Origin: Nocardia jejuensis NBRC 103114
GTDB taxonomy: Bacteria; Actinomycetota; Actinomycetes; Mycobacteriales; Mycobacteriaceae
Length of the DNA: 64,000 nucleotides
Reading direction: 5' to 3'
NCBI RefSeq assembly: GCF_001613145.1
Contig: NZ_BDBU01000042.1
Span: 1-64,000, forward strand
This document shows positions 22,767-32,181 of the stretch, one piece after another; the first letter of the stretch is position 1, and every line of letters starts with the position of its first letter. Under the pieces are notes generated by a model, which searched no databases, had not been told where the DNA came from, and worked only from the letters and a program-made list of their open reading frames with translations. A program made the position numbers and the translations under genes.

Positions 22767-24842
22767 CTACCGGGCCTTCGGCGGCTTGCGGGCCGCGTAC
22801 CAGTCCAGCAACTCGGGGAAGTCCACGGCGGTGGGCGCCACCACGGTGGCGACCTCCGCGCCCTGGAAGAGTTTCTTGATCGGGACTTCGAGTTTCTTAC
22901 CGGTGCGCGTGTGCGGAATACCCGGCGCCTCGATGATCTCGTCGGGAACGTGACGCGGTGACACCTCGGTGCGGATGACGGAATTGATGCGCAGTATCAG
23001 GTCGTCCGTCAATTCCGCGCCGGGAGTCAGCACCACGAACAGCGGCATCCAATAGCCGCCGTTCGGCTGTTCCGAACCGATCACCAGCGCCTCGGCGATC
23101 TCCGGAATGCCTTCCACCGCTTGATAGATATCGGCGCTGCCCATCCGAATGCCGTGCCGATTGAGGGTGGAATCGGAACGGCCGTGCACGATGATGCTCT
23201 CGTGGTCGGTGAGGGTGATCCAGTCACCGTGCCGCCACACGCCGGGGAACATGTCGAAATAGGCGTCGTGGTAGCGGGATCCGTCCGGGTCGTTCCAGAA
23301 TCGCACCGGCATGGAGGGCATGGGCTTGGTGATGACCAACTCCCCCACCTCGTTGCGCACCGGCTGCCCGGATTCGTCCCAGGCGTCCAGGGCCACACCG
23401 AGATAGGGCGCGGACAGTTCACCCGGCCACACCGGGACCGTGCGCACGCCGCCGATGAACGCCGAGACCACATCGGTGCCGCCGCTGATCGAGGCCACGG
23501 GGACCCGCTCACCGACATTGTCGCGCAACCACATCGACGACGACGGTGGCAGCGACGAGCCGGTGATGCCGACCAGCCGCAGCGCCGACAGATCGTGGTC
23601 GCGGCGCGGGACCGACCCCGCCTTGATGCAGCCCAGCACGTAACCGGGACTGGTGCCGACCACGGTGGCGCGGGTGCGGGCGGCCAGCGCCCACAGCGCA
23701 TCCGGCGTCGGCGCGGCCGGACTGCCGTCGTAGCAGACGATGGTGGCCCCGGCCAGCAGCCCGGCGACCTGGAAGTTCCACATCATCCAGCTCGGGCTGG
23801 TGTACCAGAAGAAGGTGTCCTCGGGTCCGATATCCGATTGCAGGGCAACGGCTTTGAGGTGCTCGAGCAACACGCCGCCGTGGCCGTGCACGATCCCCTT
23901 GGGCTTACCGGTGGTACCGGAGGAGTACAGCACCCACAGGGGGTGCTCGAAATCGACTGCCACGGTGTCGATTTCGGTCACTTCCGGGTCGATCCGCAGG
24001 TCGTCCCAGGAGATCACGCCGGGCAGGGTGCGCCCGATGCGGGAGATCAGCACGGTTCCCGCCAGCGAGGGCAGCCCGGCCCGCAGCGCCTCGATATCGG
24101 CGCTCTTGTCGTGGACCTTGCCGCCGAAGCGGTACCCGTCGGCGGTGACCAGGACCGTGGGCTCGAGCTGGCCGAGCCGATCGAGCGCGGCCTGCGCGGA
24201 GTAGTCCTGCCCACACGCGCTCCAGACGGCGCCGAGGCTCGCGGTGGCCAGGAAGGCGATCACCGCCTCGGCGATGTTCGGGAGGTATCCGGCCACCCGG
24301 TCACCGGGGCCGACGCCCAGTTCGCGCAGGGTGTTCGCGAAGGCGGCGGTAGTGGCGACGAGTGTGGCCCAGGAGATCTCGGTGAGTTCGCCGTCCTCGC
24401 CGAGCGCGAGCACGGCGGGGCGATCGGTGCGGGCCTGCCGGACGATCCGATCCACGTAGTTCAGGCGGGTGCCGGGAAACCATCGGGCGCCGGGCATGCG
24501 CACCTCGTCGAGCACGGTCTCGGATCGCTCGCCCAGATCGAAGTAGTCCCACAGCGCGCCCCAGAACTCGGGGAGCTCGTCCACCGACCACTGCCACAGC
24601 GCCGGGTAATCCGGCGCGGACACCCCGGTCCGCTTCTCGACGAAGCGCGCGAAATCGGTGACCCGGGCGTCGGCGATATCCGCGTCGGCCGGAACCCACT
24701 GTGGTTGCGCCGCAGTGCCGTTCGCAGCGCTGTCCGCCGCAGTGCCGTTCGCAGCGCCGCTGTTTGCCGTGCTGTCGTCAGCAGCGCCCTCGTTCACCGT
24801 GCCGTCGTTCACCGAACTGCCCTCCACCGCGCTGCTCTCCAC
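22767..24842 (-). CDS. acetoacetyl-CoA synthetase
   Basis: A 691-residue acyl-CoA synthetase (ANL superfamily) that would activate acetoacetate to acetoacetyl-CoA. It shows the AMP-binding P loop LYSSGTTGKPKGIVHGHGG, the acetoacetyl-CoA/acetyl-CoA synthetase N-terminal domain (YFDLGERSETVLDEVRMPGA, then RWFPGTRLNYVD), WYTSPSWMMWNFQ, ISGGTDVVSAFIGG, GDWITLTDH and the catalytic lysine in HTRTGKKLEVP. The first 45 residues are an Asn/Gly/Thr/Ala low-complexity tract outside the family core. It is the last gene of the leucine operon and would recover the acetoacetate released by the pathway. The start is GTG, 13 bases after the lyase stop. A later start after the low-complexity tract cannot be excluded. 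Confidence 0.9.
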   Translation of the reverse strand: MESSAVEGSSVNDGTVNEGAADDSTANSGAANGTAADSAANGTAAQPQWVPADADIADARVTDFARFVEKRTGVSAPDYPALWQWSVDELPEFWGALWDYFDLGERSETVLDEVRMPGARWFPGTRLNYVDRIVRQARTDRPAVLALGEDGELTEISWATLVATTAAFANTLRELGVGPGDRVAGYLPNIAEAVIAFLATASLGAVWSACGQDYSAQAALDRLGQLEPTVLVTADGYRFGGKVHDKSADIEALRAGLPSLAGTVLISRIGRTLPGVISWDDLRIDPEVTEIDTVAVDFEHPLWVLYSSGTTGKPKGIVHGHGGVLLEHLKAVALQSDIGPEDTFFWYTSPSWMMWNFQVAGLLAGATIVCYDGSPAAPTPDALWALAARTRATVVGTSPGYVLGCIKAGSVPRRDHDLSALRLVGITGSSLPPSSSMWLRDNVGERVPVASISGGTDVVSAFIGGVRTVPVWPGELSAPYLGVALDAWDESGQPVRNEVGELVITKPMPSMPVRFWNDPDGSRYHDAYFDMFPGVWRHGDWITLTDHESIIVHGRSDSTLNRHGIRMGSADIYQAVEGIPEIAEALVIGSEQPNGGYWMPLFVVLTPGAELTDDLILRINSVIRTEVSPRHVPDEIIEAPGIPHTRTGKKLEVPIKKLFQGAEVATVVAPTAVDFPELLDWYAARKPPKAR

Positions 24843-24855
24843 CGCACTACCGTCC

Positions 24856-25686
24856 CTACGACGCGAAGCCCGCGCCGGCGTTGTCCGCCCGCTGCACGAT
24901 TCGCTCGGCCTGACGGATGACGGGCATGTCCACCATCCGGTTCTCGAAGGTGAACACCCCTCGATGATTCGGCACTTCGGCCAGCAGCCGTTGCGCCCAT
25001 TCGACTTGCGCCCGCGGGGGCGCGTAGGCGCGACGGATGACCGGCACCTGACTCGGATGAATGGCGACCTTGGCGTCGAAGCCGATCGCGACCGCGTCCT
25101 GTGATTCGGCGGCCAGGCCGTCGAGATCCGGAATGTTCAGGAACACCGAATCCAGCGCGAACTTGCCGTAAGCCTTTGCGGCCAGCAGGGATTGGGATCG
25201 CACGTGCAGCGCCACGTCCCGGTAGCCGCCGTCCGCGTGCCTGCTGGAATTGCCGCCGAGGGCCGCGAGCAGATCCTCCGCGCCCCACATGACGCCGATC
25301 GCGTTGCGCACCATGACCGCCCGACCGACCGCGAGCGCGCCGAGCGGGGATTCGACGAGCGCGATGACCTCGTACTCGGCCAGACGCGTGATCTGTTCCG
25401 CCGATTCGCATTTGGGCAGCATGATGCGCCGGTACTCGGTGCGCACCAGGGCGTCGAGATCGAGCATGTGCTCGAGTGTCCCCGCGGCGTTCACCCGGAT
25501 CACGGTGCGTTCGGGATCCAGCGGCGTCTCGATGAGGGCGGTGCGGGCCGCGGCCTTGTCCGCCTCGGCGACGCCGTCCTCCAGGTCGATGATCACCACA
25601 TCGGCGGCGGCGAGCGCCTTGCCGTAGCGCTCGGGGCGATCCGCGGGGCAGAACAGCCAGCCCGGCCCCGGGATCTCCCAGCTCAT
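24856..25686 (-). CDS. HpcH/HpaI aldolase / CitE-like beta-hydroxyacyl-CoA lyase
   Basis: A 276-residue TIM-barrel protein of the citrate lyase beta-like family: LFCPADRPERYGKAL, the metal-binding VIIDLEDGVAEADK, VIRVNAAG, IMLPKCESAEQI, VIALVESPLGAL and the AIHPSQVPVI motif. The mycobacterial counterpart in the same gene neighbourhood (Rv2498c) cleaves citramalyl-CoA and HMG-CoA-type substrates. The likely role here is therefore the lyase step that releases acetyl-CoA and acetoacetate from HMG-CoA. The ATG overlaps the MaoC stop by four bases (ATGA). Confidence 0.88.
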   Translation of the reverse strand: MSWEIPGPGWLFCPADRPERYGKALAAADVVIIDLEDGVAEADKAAARTALIETPLDPERTVIRVNAAGTLEHMLDLDALVRTEYRRIMLPKCESAEQITRLAEYEVIALVESPLGALAVGRAVMVRNAIGVMWGAEDLLAALGGNSSRHADGGYRDVALHVRSQSLLAAKAYGKFALDSVFLNIPDLDGLAAESQDAVAIGFDAKVAIHPSQVPVIRRAYAPPRAQVEWAQRLLAEVPNHRGVFTFENRMVDMPVIRQAERIVQRADNAGAGFAS

Positions 25687-26195
25687 GCGGGCTCCCCGGC
25701 GTCGGGTTGCGCGGGGCGCAGCCGGACCAGGGTCTTGCGGACCGCGGTGGCGACCACGTCGCCGTTCTGGTTGCGGCCGGTGTGCGCGAACGTCACGATG
25801 CCCTCCCCGGGGCGGCTCTTGGATTCCCGCAGGTCGGTCACCACGGTCTCGGCGTAGAGCGTGTCGCCGTGGAACATCGGCTTGGGGAACGCGATGTCGG
25901 AGAAACCCAGATTGGCCACGATGGTCCCCTGGGTCAGCTGCGCCACCGACAACCCGACCAGGGTGGAGAGGGTGAACATGGAGTTCACCAGCACCCGATG
26001 GAACGGCGGCTGGGTCTGCGCGAACGCGGCATCCAGGTGCATGGCCTGGGTGTTCATGGTCAGCGTCGTGAACAGCACATTGTCGGCCTCGGTGATGGTG
26101 CGCCCGGGCCGGTGCTCGTACAGGACCCCCGTCTCGAATTCCTCGAACCACAGGCCGCGCTGGACCACTCGACGTGGCGTGACGTCCGCACTCAC
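25683..26195 (-). CDS. MaoC-like hot-dog dehydratase
   Basis: A 170-residue single hot-dog enzyme with the MaoC hydratase-2 pattern: ITEADNVLFTTLTMNTQAMHLDAAFA carries the catalytic Asp/Asn and His region, and MFHGDTLYAETVV is the second strand pair. Its place between the acyl-CoA dehydrogenase and the CitE-like lyase suggests hydration of 3-methylglutaconyl-CoA, which is inferred from order. The start GTG overlaps the dehydrogenase stop (GTGA). Confidence 0.87.
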   Translation of the reverse strand: MSADVTPRRVVQRGLWFEEFETGVLYEHRPGRTITEADNVLFTTLTMNTQAMHLDAAFAQTQPPFHRVLVNSMFTLSTLVGLSVAQLTQGTIVANLGFSDIAFPKPMFHGDTLYAETVVTDLRESKSRPGEGIVTFAHTGRNQNGDVVATAVRKTLVRLRPAQPDAGEPA

Positions 26196-27352
26196 AATCC
26201 GAGCTCCCGCCCGATCAGCATCAACTGCACCTCCGTGGTGCCCTCACCGATTTCCAGGATCTTGCTGTCGCGATAGTGCCGCGCCACAGCATATTCGTTC
26301 ATGAAGCCGTAGCCGCCGAAAATCTGGGTGGCGTCCCGCGCATTGTCCATCGCGGCCTCACTGGCGACGAGTTTCGCGATGGAGGCCTCCTTCTTGAACG
26401 GCTTGCCCGACAGCATGAGCGCGGCCGCGTCGTAGTAGGCGGTGCGGGCCATGTGCGCGCGCACCTCCATGCGAGCGATCTTGAAAGCGATGGACTGGTT
26501 GGCGCCGATCGGGCGCCCGAACGCCTCGCGCTCCTTGGCGTAGCGCACGCATTCGTCCACACAACCCTGCGCCGCACCGACCGACAGCGCCGCGATGGCG
26601 ATCCGGCCCTCGTCCAGGATGCGCAGGAAGTTGGCGTACCCGCGGCCGGATTCGCCGAGCAGGTTCTCCGTCGGCACCCGGACGTCGGTGAAACTGAGCG
26701 GGTGGGTGTCCGAGGCGTTCCAGCCGACCTTGTTGTACGCGGGCCCGGCGACGAAGCCGGGGGTGTCCGTCGGCACCAGGATGGTCGAGATCTGCTTCTT
26801 GCCGTCGGACGTGCCGGTGACGGCGGTGACGGTGACCAGCCGGGTGATGTCGGTGCCGGAGTTGGTGATGAACTGCTTGCTGCCGTTGATGATCCAGCTG
26901 TCCCCGTCCCGCACGGCCGTGGTGCGGGTGCCGCCCGCGTCACTGCCCGCGCCGGGTTCGGTCAGGCCGAAGGCGGCGAGCGCGCGACCGCTGGTGAGCT
27001 GCGGCAGCCACTCCTGCTTCTGCTTGTCGTCGCCGAAGCGGAAGATCGGCATCGCGCCGAGCGAGACGCCGGCCTCGAGGGTGACGGCCACGCTCTGATC
27101 GATCTTGCCGAGTTCCTCGAGCGCGAGACACAGGGCGAAGTAGTCGCCGCCCATGCCGCCGAACTCCTCCGGGAACGGCAGACCGAACAGGCCCATATCG
27201 GCCATGCCCGCGACGACCTCGTACGGGAAGGAGTGCTCGGCGTCGTGCTTGGCGGCGACGGGCGCGACCACCTGGTTCGCGAAATCGCGGACGGTGAGGG
27301 CGAGTTCGCGGTACTCGTCCGGAAGGGTGCCGGTGGACAGGAAGTCGGTCAT
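26192..27352 (-). CDS. acyl-CoA dehydrogenase, isovaleryl-CoA type
   Basis: A 386-residue flavoenzyme with the full acyl-CoA dehydrogenase fold. It has [20 protein letters not shown] (FAD/substrate binding), the [12 protein letters not shown] strand, [36 protein letters not shown] and the glutamate-containing [11 protein letters not shown] near the C-terminus. In this operon it fits isovaleryl-CoA dehydrogenase, the first committed step of leucine breakdown; the mycobacterial neighbour is called fadE19. The start overlaps the accA1 stop (ATGA), so translation is coupled. Confidence 0.92.
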   Translation of the reverse strand: MTDFLSTGTLPDEYRELALTVRDFANQVVAPVAAKHDAEHSFPYEVVAGMADMGLFGLPFPEEFGGMGGDYFALCLALEELGKIDQSVAVTLEAGVSLGAMPIFRFGDDKQKQEWLPQLTSGRALAAFGLTEPGAGSDAGGTRTTAVRDGDSWIINGSKQFITNSGTDITRLVTVTAVTGTSDGKKQISTILVPTDTPGFVAGPAYNKVGWNASDTHPLSFTDVRVPTENLLGESGRGYANFLRILDEGRIAIAALSVGAAQGCVDECVRYAKEREAFGRPIGANQSIAFKIARMEVRAHMARTAYYDAAALMLSGKPFKKEASIAKLVASEAAMDNARDATQIFGGYGFMNEYAVARHYRDSKILEIGEGTTEVQLMLIGRELGL

Positions 27353-29523
27353 GAGTTGTTCCCGTTGTGGTCGGTGGTCGGGGGGTGCCCGAGCGGAGCG
27401 GATTCGATGTCACCGAGCGGAGCGGATTCGGTGTCGCCGAGCGGAGCGGATTCGATGTCACCGAGCGGAGCGGATTCGGTGTCTGTCTGTGCCGGGGGTT
27501 CGGCGATGATGCGGGCCAGGACCTGTTCGAGTTTCACCTGGGTGCCGGGTGTGACCAGCAGTTCCACCCGTCCGGCGATGGGGGCGGTGAGGGCGTGCTC
27601 CATCTTCATGGCCTCGACCACCACGATCGCCGCACCGGCGGCGACGGTGTCACCCGACGCGATCGGGGTCGCGATGACCGAACCCGGCATGGGGCTGACG
27701 ATGTCGGCGTCGCCGACATGCTCACCGGCGCTGCGGATATCGGCCTCGGCGACCTCGCGGAACTGGGTGACACCGGTGGCGTCGGCGACCCAGACCTGCC
27801 CGGGAGCGACAGCCGTGCGGTAGCGGGCGCGCAGGCCGTCGAGCGTGAGACTCAGTGTTGTTCCGTCGGATGCCGTGCCGTCGGATGCCGTGCCGTCCGA
27901 TACCGCTGTGAGCGTGAGCTTGTCGCCGTCCCCGATTCGGGCCGTGGCGTGCTCGGGGGTGCCGGAGAGGTGAACGTGCGCGGTCCGCTCCCCCGCCGTG
28001 AGCCGGAAGACGGTGGGCAGATGCTCACCGACCCGCCAGCCGCTGGGGGTGGCCCACGGGTCGGCTGCCGCGGCGGGCCAGGATCGCAGCCACAGTTCGG
28101 TTGCGGCGGCGATGAATTGGGCGTCGGTCGCGACGGCAGGAGCGAAATCCACCGCCCGGCGGTCCAGCAGACCGGTGTCCAGGCGGCCCGCCCGCACATC
28201 CTGGTCGGCGAGCAGGAAGCGCAGGAAGTCGGTGTTGGTGCGCACCCCGAGCACTCGGGTGTCGCGCAGTGCCGCATCGAGTTTCGCGATGGCCGCGCCC
28301 CGCTCGGGAGCGTGGGTGATCACCTTCGAGAGCATCGGGTCGTAGTCGGTGCCGACCACGGTGCCCGCCCGCAGGCCCGAATCGACGCGAATACCGTTGC
28401 CCTGCGGCTCTTGCAGGGCCAGCACGGTGCCGCCGGTGGGCAGGAAATCCCGGCCCGGGTCCTCGGCGTACACGCGCGCCTCGATGGCGTGGCCGGTGAG
28501 CCGGATGTCCTCCTGGTTCACCGCGAGCTTCTGCCCGGCGGCGATGCGCACCTGGCATTCGACCAGGTCGACGCCGGTGACCAGTTCGGTGACCGGATGT
28601 TCCACCTGCAGACGGGTGTTCATCTCCATGAAGAAGAACTCGTCGGGCTGATCGGCCGAGACGATGAATTCCACGGTGCCCGCGCCGACATAGTCCACGC
28701 TGCGCGCGGTACTGCACGCCGCCGCGCCGATCCGGGCGCGGGTCTTCGCGTCCAGCAGCGGCGACGGCGCTTCCTCGATCACCTTCTGGTGGCGGCGCTG
28801 CAGACTGCATTCGCGCTCACCCAGATGCAGCACCTGACCGAAGCCGTCGGCGAGGATCTGCACCTCGATGTGCCGTGGGCGGCTGACGAAGCGCTCCAGG
28901 AACAGGGTGTCGTCGCCGAACGCGGAGGCCGCCTCGCGGCGCGCGCTGACGAGCGCGTCCGGCAGCAGGGCCGGATCCTCCACCCGGCGCATACCCTTGC
29001 CGCCACCACCGGCGGACGGTTTCACCAGCACCGGGTAGCCGATATCGACTGCGGCGGCGATCAATTCGGCGTCCGTGAGTCCCGGGCGGGCGATGCCCGG
29101 CACCACCGGCACTCCGTAGGCCGCGACCGCGGTCTTGGCCGCGATCTTGTCGCCCATGACCTCGATGGCGCGGGTCGGCGGCCCCAGGAAGATGATGCCC
29201 GCGTCCTCCAGAGCGGCGGCGAAGGCCGAATTCTCGGACAGGAAGCCGTATCCGGGGTGCACCGCCTGCGCGCCGGAACGCACGGCCGCGTCCACCACCT
29301 TGTCGATGTCCAGGTAGGACTCGCGCGCCGGCGCCGGGCCGAGCCGCACCGCGAGATCGGCCTCGTGCACGTGGCGGGCATCGACATCGGCGTCGCTGTA
29401 CACCGCGACGGAGCGAATTCCCATGGCGCGCAGCGTGCGAATCACGCGGACCGCGATCTCGCCGCGGTTCGCGATCAGCACGGTGTCGAAGGCGACCGGC
29501 TGAGTTTTGTTCATCAAGGTCAT
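27349..29523 (-). CDS. accA1: biotin-dependent acyl-CoA carboxylase alpha subunit (methylcrotonyl-CoA type)
   Basis: About 724 residues. The biotin carboxylase domain starts [20 protein letters not shown], with ATP-grasp loop [14 protein letters not shown] and the catalytic segment [18 protein letters not shown]. The C-terminal biotinyl domain carries [11 protein letters not shown] with the biotinylated lysine. With the beta subunit it would carboxylate 3-methylcrotonyl-CoA. ATG 29523 is preferred because it gives the TGATG overlap with the accD1 stop; a GTG one codon upstream is also in frame. Two in-frame tandem repeats are unusual: SDGTA units before the biotinyl domain, and [16 protein letters not shown] units in the C-terminal tail beyond it. 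Confidence 0.93.
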   Translation of the reverse strand: MTLMNKTQPVAFDTVLIANRGEIAVRVIRTLRAMGIRSVAVYSDADVDARHVHEADLAVRLGPAPARESYLDIDKVVDAAVRSGAQAVHPGYGFLSENSAFAAALEDAGIIFLGPPTRAIEVMGDKIAAKTAVAAYGVPVVPGIARPGLTDAELIAAAVDIGYPVLVKPSAGGGGKGMRRVEDPALLPDALVSARREAASAFGDDTLFLERFVSRPRHIEVQILADGFGQVLHLGERECSLQRRHQKVIEEAPSPLLDAKTRARIGAAACSTARSVDYVGAGTVEFIVSADQPDEFFFMEMNTRLQVEHPVTELVTGVDLVECQVRIAAGQKLAVNQEDIRLTGHAIEARVYAEDPGRDFLPTGGTVLALQEPQGNGIRVDSGLRAGTVVGTDYDPMLSKVITHAPERGAAIAKLDAALRDTRVLGVRTNTDFLRFLLADQDVRAGRLDTGLLDRRAVDFAPAVATDAQFIAAATELWLRSWPAAAADPWATPSGWRVGEHLPTVFRLTAGERTAHVHLSGTPEHATARIGDGDKLTLTAVSDGTASDGTASDGTTLSLTLDGLRARYRTAVAPGQVWVADATGVTQFREVAEADIRSAGEHVGDADIVSPMPGSVIATPIASGDTVAAGAAIVVVEAMKMEHALTAPIAGRVELLVTPGTQVKLEQVLARIIAEPPAQTDTESAPLGDIESAPLGDTESAPLGDIESAPLGHPPTTDHNGNNS
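27391..27483 (-). repeat. 24-bp in-frame tandem repeat at the accA1 3' end
   Basis: Units start at 27391, 27415, 27439 and 27463, the last one 21 bases long. Two variants alternate, ...GATGTCACC and ...GGTGTCGCC. Each unit encodes eight residues (G-D-I/T-E-S-A-P-L), so copy-number change keeps the frame. Confidence 0.9.
27863..27905 (-). repeat. 15-bp in-frame tandem repeat in accA1
   Basis: The unit CCGTCGGATGCCGTG is present at 27863, 27878 and, degenerate, at 27893. It encodes S-D-G-T-A repeats in the linker ahead of the biotinyl domain. Confidence 0.85.
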
Positions 29524-31109
29524 CACATCCGGAAGACGCCGTAGGAGACGGGCTCGAGGGGTGCCTGCGCGCAGGCCGAAAGTGCGAGGCCGACAACAGT
29601 TCTGGTGTCGGCCGGGTCGATCACGCCGTCGTCCCAGAGCCGCGCCGTGGAGTAGTAGGGGTTGCCCTGGGCCTCGTACTGGTCGCGGATCGGGGCCTTG
29701 AACGCCTCCTGGTCCTCGTGCGACCAGGGCTTGCCGTTTCCGTCGAGCTGATCGCCGCGCACGGTGGCCAGCACCGAGGCCGCCTGCTCACCGCCCATCA
29801 CCGAGATGCGGGCATTGGGCCACATCCACAGGAAGCGTGGGGAATACGCGCGCCCGCACATGGAGTAGTTGCCCGCGCCGTAGGAGCCGCCGATCACCAC
29901 GGTCAGCTTGGGCACCCGGGCGCAGGCCACCGCGGTGACCATCTTCGCGCCGTGCTTGGCGATGCCGCCGGCCTCGTAGTCGCGCCCGACCATGAAGCCG
30001 GTGATGTTCTGCAGGAAGAGCAGCGGAATGCTGCGTTTGTCGCACAGCTCGATGAAATGCGCACCCTTCATGGCGGATTCGGCGAAGAGCACGCCGTTGT
30101 TGGCCACGATCCCGACCGGATGGCCGTGAACGCGGGCGAAACCGGTGACCAGGGTGCGACCGTATTCGGCTTTGAATTCCTGGAATTCGCCGCCGTCGAC
30201 CATCCGGGTGATGACCTCGCGGACGTCGTACGGCGTGCGCAGATCGACCGGGACCACGTCGTAGAGCTCGTCCTGCGGCGCGATCGGATCGACCGTGGGC
30301 CGGACCTCCCACGGCGTGGACGTCTTCGGCCCCAGCGTGGCGATGATATTGCGCACGATGCGCAACGCGTCCTGATCGCTCTGTGCCAGATGGTCGGTGA
30401 CGCCGGAGGTGCGCGAGTGCAGGTCGCCGCCGCCGAGTTCCTCGGCCGTGACCACCTCACCGGTGGCGGCCTTCACCAGCGGCGGGCCGCCCAGGAAGAT
30501 GGTGCCCTGATTGCGCACGATCACGGTCTCGTCGCTCATGGCCGGGACGTACGCGCCGCCCGCCGTGCACGAACCCATGACCGCCGAGATCTGCGCGATG
30601 CCCTTGGCGCTCATGTTCGCCTGGTTGAAGAAGATCCGGCCGAAGTGCTCCCGGTCGGGGAAGACCTCGTCCTGATGCGGCAGGTACGCGCCGCCGGAGT
30701 CGACCAGGTAGACGCACGGCAGGTTGTTCTGCAGCGCCACCTCCTGCGCGCGCAGATGCTTCTTCACCGACATCGGGTAGTAGGTGCCGCCCTTGACCGT
30801 GGCGTCGTTCGCCACGATCACGCATTCACGACCCGACACCCGCCCGATGCCGCCGATGACGCCCGCGCCCGGGCATTCGTCCCCGTACATGCCCGTGGCC
30901 GCCAGCGGCGACAGTTCGAGGAAGGGACTGCCCGGATCGAGCAGCTGGTCGACCCGCTGCCTGGGCAGCAGTTTGCCGCGCGCGAGGTGCCGTTCCCGGG
31001 CCTTGGCCGGCCCGCCCAGCGCGTTGACCGCCAATCGGCCGCGCAGCTCCTCGACCAGCGCGAGGTGGGCCGCCCGGTTTCCGGTGCGCACATCCTCGGT
31101 GACCGTCAT
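29523..31109 (-). CDS. accD1: acyl-CoA carboxyltransferase beta subunit (methylcrotonyl-CoA type)
   Basis: A 528-residue carboxyltransferase with both crotonase-like halves. Signature segments are [91 protein letters not shown] and [20 protein letters not shown]. These match methylcrotonyl-CoA carboxylase beta subunits rather than propionyl-CoA ones, where the NITGFMVG segment differs. It is the first gene of the six-gene leucine operon; GGAG lies before the ATG. It is divergent from a TetR gene. Confidence 0.93.
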   Translation of the reverse strand: MTVTEDVRTGNRAAHLALVEELRGRLAVNALGGPAKARERHLARGKLLPRQRVDQLLDPGSPFLELSPLAATGMYGDECPGAGVIGGIGRVSGRECVIVANDATVKGGTYYPMSVKKHLRAQEVALQNNLPCVYLVDSGGAYLPHQDEVFPDREHFGRIFFNQANMSAKGIAQISAVMGSCTAGGAYVPAMSDETVIVRNQGTIFLGGPPLVKAATGEVVTAEELGGGDLHSRTSGVTDHLAQSDQDALRIVRNIIATLGPKTSTPWEVRPTVDPIAPQDELYDVVPVDLRTPYDVREVITRMVDGGEFQEFKAEYGRTLVTGFARVHGHPVGIVANNGVLFAESAMKGAHFIELCDKRSIPLLFLQNITGFMVGRDYEAGGIAKHGAKMVTAVACARVPKLTVVIGGSYGAGNYSMCGRAYSPRFLWMWPNARISVMGGEQAASVLATVRGDQLDGNGKPWSHEDQEAFKAPIRDQYEAQGNPYYSTARLWDDGVIDPADTRTVVGLALSACAQAPLEPVSYGVFRM

Positions 31110-31220
31110 TCGCTCCGCCTCTCAACGCTCGCCATCCGGCGCTCGGTTAATCACCAATAACTGGAATTTAAGATAATCTTCACTAACTGAGTTGTCCAGG
31201 ACCGGCGAAGGGAGAATCCG
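31110..31220. promoter_or_regulatory. divergent promoter region of the leucine operon and its TetR regulator
   Basis: This 111-base gap has a markedly AT-rich core. AAGATAATCTT (31170-31180) is a perfect palindrome that contains GATAAT, a good -10 for the plus-strand gene. GGTTAA...TAACTGG nearby forms a looser inverted repeat. It is the natural site for the adjacent TetR protein. Confidence 0.5.
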
Positions 31221-31814
31221 GTGAACAGCACCGAAACGGTCCCCCAAACCCGGCGTGAGCAGCTCAAAGCCGAGCGCAGGCAGCAACTGCTGACCGCGGG
31301 CGCGCGTCTGATCGCCGATCGGGGGTTCCTGGGCGTGCGACTCGACGATCTCGGCGCGGCGGTCGGCATCAGCGGACCCGCGGTCTACCGCCACTTCCCC
31401 AACAAGGAAGCGCTGCTGGTGGAGTTGCTGGTCGAGGTGAGTCAGCGGCTGCTGGACGGCGGCCGGTCCGTCATCGCCGCCGCCCCCTCCCCCGCCTCGG
31501 CGCTCACCGAACTCGTCGACTTCCACCTCGACTTCGCACTGGGCGAGCCGGAACTGATCCGCATCCAGGACCGCGATCTCGAGAACCTGCCCGAGTCGGC
31601 CCGACGCCAGGTCCGCCGCACCCAGCGGCAGTACGTCGAACTCTGGGTCGGGGTGCTGCGTGAGCTGCATCCCGATCTGCCCGAACCCGCCGCCCGGGTC
31701 CAAGCGCACGCCACCTTCGGTCTGATCAACTCCACCCCGCACAGCGCGCCCGCGGCCACCACCACCCGCGCCCGCCCGGTCTTGCGCGCCATGGCTTTGG
31801 CCGCGCTGCACTAG
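31221..31814 (+). CDS. TetR family regulator, probable repressor of the leucine-catabolism operon
   Basis: A 197-residue protein. The helix-turn-helix (residues about 12-60) has LLTAGARLIADRGFLGVRLD, DLGAAVGISGPAVYRHFPNK; the C-terminal helical part ends in a TetR_C segment. It is divergent from accD1, the same layout as mycobacterial Rv2506 beside the accD1-accA1-fadE19 operon. The start is GTG with GGGAG six bases upstream. The effector is probably a pathway acyl-CoA, by analogy. Confidence 0.9.
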   Translation: MNSTETVPQTRREQLKAERRQQLLTAGARLIADRGFLGVRLDDLGAAVGISGPAVYRHFPNKEALLVELLVEVSQRLLDGGRSVIAAAPSPASALTELVDFHLDFALGEPELIRIQDRDLENLPESARRQVRRTQRQYVELWVGVLRELHPDLPEPAARVQAHATFGLINSTPHSAPAATTTRARPVLRAMALAALH

Positions 31815-32181
31815 CGCGGGGCAACTCCCGAAACACCTCGGCCACACCCGGATTGCCTGCGGTCAGCATCCGATTCGCAAACCTCTGTGACGCAGGACAC
31901 CGAAACATTCGAGCGGTCGCCACCGACATCGTTCTTTACCCGAAAACCGCGATGTGATCCACAGCTCACCCCCGCCGCATCGTTTGACATGCCCATATGA
32001 ACGCGGATGTACTGCGCAGTGAATCGCTTTCCGAGCGCGGTGGATCCGCGCGCCGAGGGCGAGCGCCCGGGTGGGGCAATCAGACGAAGTTCGTCCGAGG
32101 TGGGGGTTACCGCACGGCAATTGTCGCGTGCGGTCATGTCCGCGGGTCGGGCATGAAGGCAAGAGAGGCCGGGGGATTCGC
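31815..32181. other. intergenic region upstream of the secreted-protein pair
   Basis: These 367 bases contain no convincing gene. The best signal is a promoter: TTGACA at 31984-31989 and TGTACT at 32008-32013 (18-base spacer, preceded by GA), giving a leader of about 165 bases before the ATG at 32182. The rest is featureless, apart from CCACAGC and other short motifs of no clear meaning. Confidence 0.45.
31984..32013 (+). promoter_or_regulatory. candidate sigma-70-type promoter
   Basis: A consensus -35 TTGACA and a four-of-six -10 TGTACT are separated by 18 bases and point to the 32182 gene. It was found by eye. Confidence 0.4.

Noticed and set aside
28349-29544. Plus-strand frames opposite accA1
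   Set aside because: Antisense shadows of a fully recognisable biotin carboxylase.
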